Below are positions 43,102-52,400 of a DNA stretch of 64,000 nucleotides, in pieces; the first letter of the stretch is position 1, and every line of letters starts with the position of its first letter. Under the pieces are notes generated by a model. It made no database searches, was not told the DNA's origin, and saw nothing but the letters and a program-made list of their open reading frames with translations. The stretch is from PALSA-693 sp963834725 (lineage in GTDB: Bacteria; Actinomycetota; Acidimicrobiia; Acidimicrobiales; Palsa-688): positions 5,704,001-5,768,000 of the forward strand of contig CAWICN010000001.1 in assembly GCA_963834725.1 (NCBI GenBank), in the 5' to 3' direction. A program made the position numbers and the translations under genes.

Positions 43102-43953
43102 ATGGTTACCACAGAACGGATCGAGGGACGCCGGCGAGCCTGGTACATCTGTGGCCTCGTTTTCAGCATTGTGGCAGCAGTCGTGTTCGGGTTGGCCTCA
43201 CTCGCCGGCATCGCGGGCGCGACGGGATCGGCCAGCGAGAGGGCCCGGTCGGGTGAGACGTTTGCCGGTGACGTGGTCCTGGCCATCGTGGCCGCGATCA
43301 TCGGTGGACTTTGCATCGCTTTCGCCGTCCACATGGAGCATCGGCTGCGCCGTCACCAACCGGCTGCCAAAGCCTGGGCGGGGTCCGCCCCAACGAGCTT
43401 CTGGCCTGTCCGAGTCCGGACCGGCGGCGGTCGCCGTTACTCGCCTGGCGTGACGATCTTCAGCATCGTCCTCTTCACGGGCATCTTCGCCGGACTCGTG
43501 GTAGGTGCCGTCGTCACCCACGGTGAAGCCGATCGATCGGCCCGGGTGCAACATCACGGTATACCCCGCCTGGCCGTGGTGGTGGCTGCGCAAAACCACT
43601 ATCACTCCACCAAGGGGGGCGGTTACTACACGGCTGATATCAGGGTCATCTTTTCGCCCCCCGTTCAGGGACAGTCCACAACGGTCGTGCGCTTCCCTGG
43701 TCGCTCCAACGCCCGCCCAGGCGAGTTCCAGCAGATCCTGATCGACCCGAGGAACACCGGCTACGCGGAGCTACCCGGATCGCCTTCCACCGAGGGCTCG
43801 AGCTGGATCGTTCTCGTCGTCCTCGCCGTCCTGACCGGACTGCTGACCGCCATCGTCATCCGAGCCAGTGTGCAGATGTGGCGGCATCACCGCAACATGA
43901 CGCCCGAAATGAGGGTTCCGACCGATTCTCCGGTGCGAAATGTACCCGGTTGA
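43102..43953 (+). CDS. DUF3592-like membrane protein
   Basis: About 283 residues from ATG 43102, which I prefer over upstream 43003 because it starts close to the first helix. Helices are seen at the N-terminus (WYICGLVFSIVAAVVFGLAS), near residues 60-75, and in the middle (IFSIVLFTGIFAGLVVGAVV), with a further helix near the C-terminus (IVLVVLAVLTGLLTAIVI). Between them lies a DUF3592-like beta domain (YYTADIRVIFSPPVQGQ, DPRNTGYAEL). Function unknown. No operon partner is obvious. Confidence 0.65.
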   Translation: MVTTERIEGRRRAWYICGLVFSIVAAVVFGLASLAGIAGATGSASERARSGETFAGDVVLAIVAAIIGGLCIAFAVHMEHRLRRHQPAAKAWAGSAPTSFWPVRVRTGGGRRYSPGVTIFSIVLFTGIFAGLVVGAVVTHGEADRSARVQHHGIPRLAVVVAAQNHYHSTKGGGYYTADIRVIFSPPVQGQSTTVVRFPGRSNARPGEFQQILIDPRNTGYAELPGSPSTEGSSWIVLVVLAVLTGLLTAIVIRASVQMWRHHRNMTPEMRVPTDSPVRNVPG

Positions 43954-43974
43954 AGGGAGCCGCGCTGCAGAAAA
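43949..43974. repeat. 26-base dispersed repeat, copy A
   Basis: This 26-base sequence (begins GTTGAAGGGAGCC, ends GCTGCAGAAAA) recurs at 61776-61801 with a single difference. It overlaps the stop of the DUF3592-like gene. Both copies lie at gene ends in non-coding DNA. Confidence 0.8.
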
Positions 43975-43991
43975 AGTGGCCGACGAAGTGA

Positions 43992-44114
43992 ATGCTGGCT
44001 TTGTGTAAAGAAAACCGCGTATTGCGCCGGTCTCGACACAAAGAGCTGCTCGATCTGCTCGAGCTGCTGATCCCGCAGGCGGCGGTCCTGGAGGAAGGAG
44101 AACCTATAGCGTAA
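43992..44114 (+). CDS. Possible 40-residue leftover frame
   Basis: An ATG-started frame of 40 codons has a strongly helical, leucine-rich ending (KELLDLLELLIPQAAVLEE) and a first part KENRVLRR that recalls the start of some transposase or integrase proteins. It lies between convergent genes, just after the dispersed repeat. It could be a remnant of a longer gene or a small helical protein. No family match is certain. Confidence 0.25.
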   Translation: MLALCKENRVLRRSRHKELLDLLELLIPQAAVLEEGEPIA

Positions 44115-44125
44115 CCTCGCCTGAC

Positions 44126-45307
44126 TCAGACGGGTTGGCCCGCGTTCTTCCGCTGTTCGGCGTAGCGGTCTGTGGCAGCCTGCAAGGCGTCCACCTGCCT
44201 GCTGTTGAGCTCATCCCAGCGACCCCGGGCGTGACGCTCGGCAGCGAGGGTGCGGTCGGCCGAGCCCTGGAACTTCGGCATCACCGCGTCGGCGAAGATT
44301 TCGTAGTGCCTTCTGATGGCGTCTGGACGAGCCCATTCGTGGGCCATCATCAGATAGGCCCCGAATCCCCCCTTGGACTGCTTGTGCAACGAGTCAATCA
44401 TGGCGACGGCGTCCTCCGCCGTACCAATCAAGCCGACCCCGGACTCATTGACCCAGGCGATCCGTTCCTGCAGGGTGTCGCCGAGCGGGTGGAACTGCGG
44501 CGCGGCCGCCGTCTGCTGGAGGTAATCGAACCAGGCGTCGATGCCGTACTCGACGTCGCGAACCGCCTGTTCCCTTGTCTCGGCGATGTGCATGGGGCCA
44601 ACCAGCCGCCATCCCGAGCGATCGGCTTGCCGGCCATGCTGCGCGGCGACCTCCTCGACCACATCCCAATGGAGCGCGAGCAGGTCGAGATCACCCACGA
44701 GGGTGGCGCCCACCGAGAGCAGAGACAGACCGAACTTGCCAGCCAGTTGCGGCCCGGTCGGCGACGCGATAGCCGCTACCGCGACTTCGAAGCATGGTTC
44801 GGTAAATGGGCGGAGCTGGCAGCAGGCCTCCACCAGGTTGTAGCGGGCCGTCTTCTTGGTGATCGGTTCATCGGACGTGAGGAGCTGCATCAAGATGGCG
44901 ACGTCCTCGTCCAGGGCCGGGCGCTGATCAGCCGGGTCGATGCCGATCATCGTGGCGTCGGTGGGCAGCGCGCCGGGGCCCAGGCCGAGCATGAAGCGTC
45001 CGCGAGTGAGGTGGTCGAGAAGAATTGCCCGGTCGGCCACCCACAACGGGTTGTGGTACGGCAGGGACACTACGCCAGCGCCGAGCTTGATGTGATCCGT
45101 CTTTGCGCTCGCGTGACCGATGAAGATCTCCGGTGAGGAGATCAACTCGGCGCCGCAGGAGTGGTGCTCTCCCACCCAGGCCTCGTCATAGGCGAGCCGG
45201 TCGAGCAGCTGGATCGTCTCGATGTCCCGCTGAAGCGCCGTCGTCGGGTTCTGGCCGACGGGGGCATGGAACGGGGCCATGAAGATGCCGAAACGCATTC
45301 GAGACAT
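44126..45307 (-). CDS. Luciferase-like (LLM) monooxygenase
   Basis: This 393-residue LLM protein begins RFGIFMAPFHAPVGQNPT and continues with AWVGEHHSCGAELISSP and KLGAGVVSLPYHNPLWVADR, marking the flavin-binding TIM barrel. The beginning is typical of the limonene-1,2-monooxygenase-like subgroup, which uses FMNH2 or F420. GAGGGTGA precedes the ATG at 45307. It is convergent with the small frame at 43992, and downstream of the XRE regulator on the same strand. Confidence 0.87.
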   Translation of the reverse strand: MSRMRFGIFMAPFHAPVGQNPTTALQRDIETIQLLDRLAYDEAWVGEHHSCGAELISSPEIFIGHASAKTDHIKLGAGVVSLPYHNPLWVADRAILLDHLTRGRFMLGLGPGALPTDATMIGIDPADQRPALDEDVAILMQLLTSDEPITKKTARYNLVEACCQLRPFTEPCFEVAVAAIASPTGPQLAGKFGLSLLSVGATLVGDLDLLALHWDVVEEVAAQHGRQADRSGWRLVGPMHIAETREQAVRDVEYGIDAWFDYLQQTAAAPQFHPLGDTLQERIAWVNESGVGLIGTAEDAVAMIDSLHKQSKGGFGAYLMMAHEWARPDAIRRHYEIFADAVMPKFQGSADRTLAAERHARGRWDELNSRQVDALQAATDRYAEQRKNAGQPV

Positions 45308-45460
45308 TTGAAGTCACCCTCTCGTATTCGACCGGAGGCAACGATACTCGTCGTCGACGACATGCGATACCAATCGAGCTCCGACCTGCTACGGAGGACG
45401 ACAACGGTGCTCCTTCGTTGCGTGGCCACAACAGGCCGCAATGACGGAAGACAAGGCGGC

Positions 45461-45805
45461 CTATTTCGTGTCGTTAGGCGGGCCACGTGGCCGACGACGC
45501 GACTCAACCTTCCCCTCCGGAGGTTGTCGGAGCCGGACGCCATGGCTATAGCCGCCGGCTTGGGGGAGGAAGTCGATACCGACCCTCTCCAGGGCGTCGA
45601 CCACGGACATCACCGTCGAGTATCGGGCCGGAAAAGACTCGTTGGAGCCCTCCAAGCGCTTGATCGTGATGAGCGACACGCCAGCCGCCTCGGACAGTCG
45701 GCTCTGACTCCAACCGAGGAGGGCGCGCCCTGCCCTGATCTGGAGGTTGGACACCGCGGCAGGCACTGGACTAAACAGTAGCAGAACTGATAAATATTGT
45801 CTCAT
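45461..45805 (-). CDS. XRE-type helix-turn-helix regulator
   Basis: About 114 residues from ATG 45805. Residues 20-75 form an XRE helix-turn-helix: LQIRAGRALLGWSQSRLSEA then AGVSLITIKRLEGS, with a tail RVGIDFLPQAGGY common in small actinobacterial XRE proteins. The gene is divergent from the glyoxalase-like gene at 45827 with only 21 bases between the starts, so it could regulate that gene, the LLM gene downstream, or both. I place the start downstream of other in-frame starts because upstream sequence would run through the neighbour. Confidence 0.82.
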   Translation of the reverse strand: MRQYLSVLLLFSPVPAAVSNLQIRAGRALLGWSQSRLSEAAGVSLITIKRLEGSNESFPARYSTVMSVVDALERVGIDFLPQAGGYSHGVRLRQPPEGKVESRRRPRGPPNDTK

Positions 45806-45826
45806 CCGAGCCAAGGAGGCCACGCC

Positions 45827-46237
45827 TTGCCATCGACCGGGACCAATCAGCGCGCCCACCTGCTGGCCACCTCCGCCTGCTTCGTCGTCGAGGACGTCTT
45901 CAGCTCGGCTGAGTACTACCGGGACATGCTCGGCTTCAGCTTCGACACCTTCTTCGGCGATCCTCCGAGCTTCGTGATGCTCCGACGGGACGGCGTCGTG
46001 GTAATGCTCAAGCAACTGGCCGGAGCCAAGTCACAGGCCGCTGACATCGGACCTCCGTCGTTTCTGGACGCCTACTTCTGGGTGGACGACCTGGACACCT
46101 TGGCCGACGAGCTGCGCGAGCGCGGCGCGAACTTCGCCGTGGAGTTGACCGAGCGGCCGATTTATGAAGGCCGAGACCTCTACATCCGGGACTGCGACGG
46201 TCGGGTCCTCTGCTTTGGCCAGGTGAGTGCGGACTGA
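45827..46237 (+). CDS. VOC (glyoxalase/bleomycin resistance-like) protein
   Basis: About 136 residues with two beta-alpha-beta-beta-beta repeats of the vicinal-oxygen-chelate fold: VVEDVFSSAEYYRDMLGFSF in the first half and FWVDDLDTLADELRERG with YIRDCDGRVLCFGQ in the second. I chose the TTG at 45827 because AAGGAGG lies seven bases upstream. Members bind metal and act as dioxygenases, lyases or drug-binding proteins; this one is short and its role unknown. Confidence 0.83.
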   Translation: MPSTGTNQRAHLLATSACFVVEDVFSSAEYYRDMLGFSFDTFFGDPPSFVMLRRDGVVVMLKQLAGAKSQAADIGPPSFLDAYFWVDDLDTLADELRERGANFAVELTERPIYEGRDLYIRDCDGRVLCFGQVSAD

Positions 46238-46371
46238 AAGTGCTCGGTGAGGGTGTCCGCCCATCGGCATCCTGGCCGACTCGCAGACCACGAAGTCCGA
46301 CAGGCAATGACCGGCCCGATGCCGCGTCGGCCACCTTTCACATGAACGGAGAACCCGGCCTCGGCGGCCTG

Positions 46372-46929
46372 CTACGTGGCTGCGAGCTCCGAGTTAGCGT
46401 CGAGGCCCAGGCGCCTGCGCACGGCGCGCCGCGCGATGTCGAGCGCCATGGCGTTCTCGGTCATGACAAAGTTGGCGTTGGCCGCCAAGATGATCCCGTT
46501 TAGGTCGAACACGAGGATCGTGAGGTCGTCGTCTGCCGGGATCTGCCCCAACTCTTGGGCTCGCACCGCGAATCCGAAGATCAGCCCGACGAGACGCTGC
46601 TGAAAGAGGCCGATTCGCTCCTTGACGAGGCCGGGTCGGGTTCCCATCTCGAGAATCGCCGAGGCGAAGAAGCAGCCGCCGGGGAAGGTGTGGCGCCGGA
46701 GGTGCTCAAAGAAGAGATCACAGATGGCCAGTAGCTGGGGGAGCCCGACGTCTGCGACTGCCGAGGCAGGCTCGATGACCTCGAGATCGAAGATGCGTTC
46801 CGCCTCGGCGATGGTGGCGAGCTGAAGGTCCTGCTTCGAACCGAAAGGCGAGTCATGAGCGTGACCATCGGCATCGGAACCCATCCGGGCCCTGAACGTT
46901 CTACCAGCCGACCGATTGCGAGGTGGCAT
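46372..46929 (-). pseudogene. TetR-family regulator lacking its DNA-binding domain
   Basis: From about residue 27 the frame reads as a TetR regulator (SPFGSKQDLQLATIAEAERI matches the join between helix-turn-helix and ligand domain), then a full TetR C-terminal domain to the end. The first 26 residues are unrelated and the helix-turn-helix is missing. No other frame upstream restores it. The DNA-binding part has been deleted, so this is a broken regulator. A domain acting as an inhibitor is possible but unlikely. Confidence 0.72.
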
Positions 46930-47164
46930 GCACGCCCTACTTCGGGGCCACCGTCGGCCCCTCGGGCGTGCGCTGCGCCGAGGCGCACGTGAGGTGACAG
47001 AACTCCCCGCTCTGTCGGTATCCGCCCAAGGCGCCAGTACCTACCTCGTGGAAGTCCGGGGTGAAGGTGGCTCGACTTCTCACACGGTCGTTGTTCCGGA
47101 AGGCACTCGACGTACCTCTTCGCAAAGACGGATCGGGCCCCATAGCCGCTACGGTTAGGCCGTA
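46930..47164. other. Short gene-free stretch
   Basis: About 235 bases between the broken TetR gene and the next unit. I find no helix-turn-helix remnant and no recognised element in any frame. Confidence 0.5.
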
Positions 47165-47296
47165 ATGGCGACAGACGTTCGTCCGGCGCGACGGCCACCG
47201 TCCCCGAGCGGACCGGGTCTCGGCGCGACCACGGAATTACCCGCCCTCATCGAGGCGACGACGTCCTCAGAGCTTCTGCGAGGAGGGAGTGGATGA
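47165..47296 (+). CDS. Possible 43-residue peptide overlapping the amidohydrolase
   Basis: A small frame starting at ATG 47165 ends with TTELPALIEATTSSELLRG and overlaps the next gene's ATG by four bases (ATGA). The overlap is typical of coupled actinobacterial genes, so it may be real, but there is no clear ribosome site and no family match. It could instead be a chance frame. Confidence 0.3.
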   Translation: MATDVRPARRPPSPSGPGLGATTELPALIEATTSSELLRGGSG

Positions 47297-48759
47297 GCAC
47301 CCTGGTCCTGAAGGGCGGGCGGGTGATCGACCCCGAAGCCGGCACGGACGGGGAGGCCGACGTGTTGCTGGACGGCGACCAGGTCGCGTCGATCGCCCCG
47401 GGACTGATGGGTGACGCCGAGCTCGACGTCTCGGGCCTCATCGTCGGACCGGGTTTCATCGACCTGCACAGCCACGTCCACTCGATCGCCGGCCAGCGGC
47501 TCCAGGCGCTCGACGGGGTAACCACCTCGCTGGACCTCGAAGCCGGCCTGATGCCCATCGAGAAGGGATACGCCCGGGCCGCGGCCGAGGGCCGGCCCCT
47601 ACACTTCGGCTTCTCGGCTTCGTGGGCTGTGGCACGGGGGCGCATCCTGGCGGGCATAGAACCAAGCGCGGACGTGCTAGGCGCATTTGCGGTGCTCGCC
47701 GAGCCAGAGTGGCAGCGTTCTTCGTCAAAATCCGAGCTCAACGCATGGCTGGCGCTGCTTCAACACGATCTCGAGGCTGGTGGGCTCGGGATCGGCATCC
47801 TCCTCGGCTACGCCCCACGCACCGGGACCGACGAGCTCATTGCGGTGGCGAGGCTGGCCGCCGAAGCGGGGGTGGGCACCTTCACCCACGTACGCGAGCT
47901 GGCCGAGGTCGACCCCACCACTCCTGCCGACGGCCCGTCAGAGATCGTCCAGGTCGCGGCCGAGACGGGTGCCCGCATGCATCACTGCCACGTGAACTCG
48001 AGTGGGTCCCGTCACCTCGACCGGGTGCTCGCGACACTGGCGGCCGGGCGGGCCGAAGGTTCACCCTTCACCGTCGAAGCCTACCCTTACGGAGCGGGCA
48101 GCACCGGCGTCGGCGCCTACTTCCTCGATCCCGAACGGTTGCGATTCAGGGGCCTGTCGCCCCGCAACATCGTTCTGCTCCCGAGCGGCGAGAGGATCGC
48201 TGACGAGGCCCGACTCCGCGAGGTCCGCGAGAGGGCACCCGGCACGCTGTGCCTCATCGAGCACCTGGACGAGTCAAATCCCGACGACGCCAAACTCCTC
48301 CAGCAGGCGTTCGTGTTCCCGGATTCGATCGTGGCGAGCGACGCCATGCCTTTGCTATGGGCGGACGGGAGTAACGCCGGCACGGCCTGGCCCCTTCCCC
48401 CGGGCGGGTCAACCCACCCCCGCACCGCGGGGACATTTTCCAAGACGCTGCGATGGCTGGTCCGTGAGATGGGCGTATGGACGTGGGTGGAGGCGTTCCG
48501 GCGTTGCTCGTACCTGCCGGCGAGGGTGCTCGACTTCGCTCCTGGCGCCCGACGCAAAGGGCGCCTGTCCGCCGGCGCCGACGCGGACATCGTGGTGCTT
48601 GACCCCGGGTCGGTGAGCGACGCGGCCACCTACCTCGACCCCACCCGCCCCTCAATGGGCGTGCGGCACCTCTTCGTCGCCGGTACGCCCGTCGTACGCG
48701 ACGGCGAGCTCGTGCTCGACGCCTATCCCGGCCGACCCCTTCGCGGGGAGCCGAGATAA
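47293..48759 (+). CDS. Amidohydrolase, N-acyl-D-amino-acid deacylase type
   Basis: This 488-residue amidohydrolase starts with a small beta domain (LVLKGGRVIDPEAG, LLDGDQVASIAPG) and then the metal motif HSHVHS in GPGFIDLHSHVHS. It ends with the usual KGRLSAGADADIVVLDPG beta-domain closure. The arrangement resembles D-aminoacylase and dihydroorotase-like enzymes, with HCHVNSSGSRHLDRVL in the barrel. AGGAGGGAG precedes the ATG. It probably hydrolyses an N-acyl amino acid or a related cyclic amide. Confidence 0.87.
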   Translation: MSTLVLKGGRVIDPEAGTDGEADVLLDGDQVASIAPGLMGDAELDVSGLIVGPGFIDLHSHVHSIAGQRLQALDGVTTSLDLEAGLMPIEKGYARAAAEGRPLHFGFSASWAVARGRILAGIEPSADVLGAFAVLAEPEWQRSSSKSELNAWLALLQHDLEAGGLGIGILLGYAPRTGTDELIAVARLAAEAGVGTFTHVRELAEVDPTTPADGPSEIVQVAAETGARMHHCHVNSSGSRHLDRVLATLAAGRAEGSPFTVEAYPYGAGSTGVGAYFLDPERLRFRGLSPRNIVLLPSGERIADEARLREVRERAPGTLCLIEHLDESNPDDAKLLQQAFVFPDSIVASDAMPLLWADGSNAGTAWPLPPGGSTHPRTAGTFSKTLRWLVREMGVWTWVEAFRRCSYLPARVLDFAPGARRKGRLSAGADADIVVLDPGSVSDAATYLDPTRPSMGVRHLFVAGTPVVRDGELVLDAYPGRPLRGEPR

Positions 48760-49423
48760 AGGGCAGAGCCTCACCACTTCCATGGCGGCAGGCTTCGACC
48801 CTTTGTTCGGGACCGTTCAAACGGGGGCACAGTGAGGCAGCCAAAATGGACCGGCCAGCTCGGAGGCCCGAACGGGTCAGTGCCGGGTCAGGTGACGAGC
48901 AGTCGCAAGATCGCTGGGTGCGTTTTGCACCTTGGGTGCGGTAGTGGCGATTTTCCGCCCCCCAGCGCACCCAAAGTTACCGAACGCACCCAGGTTGTCG
49001 CCGCCGGCGACCGGGGCATACTCAACCCGACGTGGCCGATCGGGTACGGGCGGCCAGGGATTGGTGCGCGTGGGAGGACGCGGCATCGCCACTTCCAGAC
49101 GGGCGCCCCAACCCGCGCCATGACGACCCGGCGTTTCGCATGACTTTCGCCCGGATCGTGACCCACTTCTCCAATCACGGTGCGCCAGTTGAAAGTAGTC
49201 GACACCGGCCACACCGGGGGCGCCGAGATGACCGCCGCAATCATCGATGCCACCAACCGGATCGCCGACCCGACCCCGCCCGGCCCGCCCGGCCCGGCGA
49301 CCCCGCCCCGGCCCGCCGCCCCGACCTAGCCTGAGACGTGATCCCGAGCACCGCCGCCACCGATCGACAGGTGGGGTCGCCGAGCGCTAACCGGTAACCG
49401 ACCGGTGGTGCGGGACCAACCGG
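48760..49423. other. Gene-free region with a nested hairpin
   Basis: About 660 bases between convergent genes. No frame here has a recognisable domain; several read into very proline/glycine-rich peptides near 49260-49330 owing to a GGCCC-rich run. The notable element is the nested inverted repeat at 48914-48993. Confidence 0.6.
48914..48993. repeat. Nested inverted repeat built from TGGGTGCG units
   Basis: CTGGGTGCGTT (48914-48924) pairs perfectly with AACGCACCCAG (48983-48993). Inside, TTGGGTGCG (48932-48940) pairs perfectly with CGCACCCAA (48966-48974). The left arm can also fold on itself (GGTGC-GTTTT-GCACC, 48917-48931). So two direct and two inverted copies of TGGGTGCG sit in 80 bases. 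It could be a strong terminator, an operator pair or a small structured RNA. Confidence 0.7.
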
Positions 49424-52400
49424 CTACCAGACGTCGACGAACGGGTGCTTCTTGCCCTGGCGCGGTACCGGCGGGGGAACCGAGCCGAGCGCGCTGGAAA
49501 CGTAGTAGCGCGTGTCAGCGGGGTCGATCACGTCGTCGACCTGGAACGCCACGCCGGCGGCGAGGGCTTTGCCCCGCTGGTAGGCTGCCGCCACGAGCTC
49601 CTCATAACGTGACAACCGCACGTCGGGGTCCTCGATGGCGGCCAGCTCGTTGCGGAAGCCGAGCTTCACCTGACCCTCCAGCCCCATCCCGCCGAACTCC
49701 GCCGTCGGCCACGCCCCTACGGCGAAGGGCTCCTTGAAGCTGCCCCCCGCCATAGCCTGCGCCCCGAGCCCGTAGGCCTTGCGCACGACGATCAGCACGG
49801 TGGGAACGGTGAGATTGGCTCCGACCACGAAGAGCCGGTTGCAGTGGCGCACCAGGGCGGTCTTCTCGATCTCGGGCCCGACCATCATGCCGGGCGTGTC
49901 GCAGAGCACGAGGATCGGGATATCGAAGGCATCGCAGAGCTGCATGAACCGCGCTGCCTTATCGGCGCCGTCGCTGTCAACCGCGCCCGACAGGTACCGC
50001 GGGTTGTTGGCGATCACGCCGATGGCTCGGCCCTCGATGCGGATGAACGCTGTCACCATGCCCGGCCCGAACGCCCTCCGCAGCTCCAGCACGCTGCCGA
50101 GGTCGGCGATGGTCTCGAGCACTTCGTAGGTGTCGTAGACACGCAGCCGGTTCTCGGGGACGAGATGGCGAAGGCGGCGTTGGTCGTGACAGTCCCAGTC
50201 TTTGACGGGGCCCTGGAAGTACGACAGGTACTTCTTGGCGGCGGCCACGGCCTCGGCCTCGTCTTTCACCGCGATGTCGACGACCCCGTTGGGCACCTGC
50301 ACATCCATCGGCCCGATCTCCTCGGGACGGAACACGCCGAGGTTGCCGCCCTCGACAAGGGCAGGACCGCCCATGCCGATATTCGAGTCGGCCGTCGCGA
50401 TGATCACGTCGCAACAGCCGAGCAGTGAGGCGTTGCCGGCGAAGCAGTAGCGCGACGTGATGCCGACGAGGGGAACGAGGCCGGACAGGCGACCCATCGC
50501 GGCGAACGTCGGGGTATCGAGCGGGCGATAACCGTCCTCAGATCGGCCCTGCCCGGCGGAGGTGGTGGACATGCCGCCTTCGCGCTTGCCGCCCGTCCCC
50601 GCCCGGCCGCCGCCACCCTCGGCGAACAGCACGACCGGCCGCTTCCATTTCTCGGCCAGGTTCAGCATCCGGTCGGTCTTCGGGTGGTTGACGGCGCCCT
50701 GGGTGCCGGCCAGCACGGTGTAGTCGTAGGCCATCACGACGCAACGGCTGTCATGCTCGGGAAACAGTGTCCCGTTGATGGTCCCCATGCCGGTCACCAT
50801 GCCATCGGTCGGGAATTTGCGGATGACCTCTTCACGGGGCAGACCGGTCCCCGGGGTCAGCACGAGCTGGCCGTGCTCGACGAAGGAGCCCGGGTCGCAC
50901 AGGTCGTCGATGTTCTCACGGGCGGTGCGCTGCTTGGTGCGGCGCCGCTTGGCCACCGCGTCGGGGCGAGCGGCGTCGAGGGTCACGAGATGCCGCTCGA
51001 GCACCTCGGCCAGATCCGGGCGAATGAGGTCGAGGTCGACCTCGTCGGCGCCCGCGGCAGCGCCGGCTGAAATCTCCTGCTCTTCGACGAGGGCCAGGAT
51101 GTGACCTTCGTACACGGTGTCGCCGGGCTCGACGGTCAGCTGGGCCAGGCGTCCGCTGGCGGGAGCGGAGATCTCGTGCTCCATCTTCATGGCTTCGATG
51201 ACGAGGACGGTGTGGCCGGTCACCACCTCATCTCCGGCGCTGACGTTGAAGCTGACGATCGTGCCCTGCATCGGGGCGCGGATGGCGACGGTCCCGGGCG
51301 GAAGCTGCTGGTCGCTGGTGGACAGCGCGGTGGCGACCTCCGCCGGGGGCGCCGACCGGCCGAGGTCGAGCACCGCTAACGGATCGGTGGAGTCCAGGCG
51401 CACACCGGCGCGGCCGGGCGCGGACCCGCCGGCTTCAGGCCCGGTGCCGCCGGCTTCAGGCCCGGTGCCGCCGGCTTCAGGCCCGGTGCCGCCGGCTTCA
51501 GGCCCGGTGCCGCCGGCTTCAGGCCCGGTGCCGCCGGCTTCAGGCCCGGTGCCGCTGGCTTCAGGCCCGGTGCCGCCGGCTTCAGGAAAGAACCGCTCCG
51601 GCCGGGTCGTGCGGCCAGCAGCGAGCAGCTCACCGATGTGGTCGTCGACGAACTGCGTGTAGGCCGTCGAGGCGATGAAGACGGGGTGCTCGAGAACGGC
51701 CCGCAGGAACCCGATGTTTGTCTTGACCCCTTCGATGCGGAACTCCCTCAGGGCCAGCACCGCCTTCCTGGCGGCCACCGCCAGGTCGGGACCGGGCGAC
51801 CACACGATCACCTTGGCCAGCAGCGAGTCGAAGTTCGGACTGGTTGCGTAACCGGTGTAGCCGAAGGTGTCGGTGCGAATGCCCCCACCGACCGGCGGTT
51901 CAAAGGCGGTGAACCGGCCGCCGCTCGGCTGTGTGCTGCCGTCTGGCTGCATGGTCTCGAGGTTTACCCTCGACTGGATGGCCATTCCGCGCCGCGGAGG
52001 AACGCGGCCGCCCGGATAACCGAGCTCCGCAAGGGTGGCGCCAGCGGCCAGTTGGAGCTGCAACTGGACGAGATCGATCCCGGTCACCTCCTCGGTGACG
52101 GTGTGCTCGACCTGCAGGCGTGCGTTGGCTTCGATGAACGCCAGGCCGGACTCCGCGCTGGCGCCGCGCTCGACGAGGAACTCAAAGGTGCCGAGGCTGA
52201 GATAGCTCGCGGCGGACGCCAGCCGCAGAGCGGCGTCGGCCAGGGCCGTCCGCACATCGTCGGGCAGCCCCGGCGCCGGCGCGATCTCGATCAGCTTCTG
52301 GTGCCGGCGCTGGATGCTGCAATCCCGGTCACCGAGGCAAACGACCGTTCCGGTCGCGTCGCCCGCGATCTGAACTTCAATGTGGCGGGCGCGTTCTATC

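Noticed and set aside
49180..49329. Possible short plus-strand peptide ending in Pro/Gly repeats near the carboxylase gene, considered as a carboxylase epsilon subunit
   Set aside because: No similarity to epsilon subunits, no ribosome site, opposite strand to the carboxylase and composition driven by a GGCCC run.
51428..51588. Considered as a CRISPR array because of regular repeats
   Set aside because: Units are contiguous 21-mers with no spacers and lie in frame inside a coding gene.
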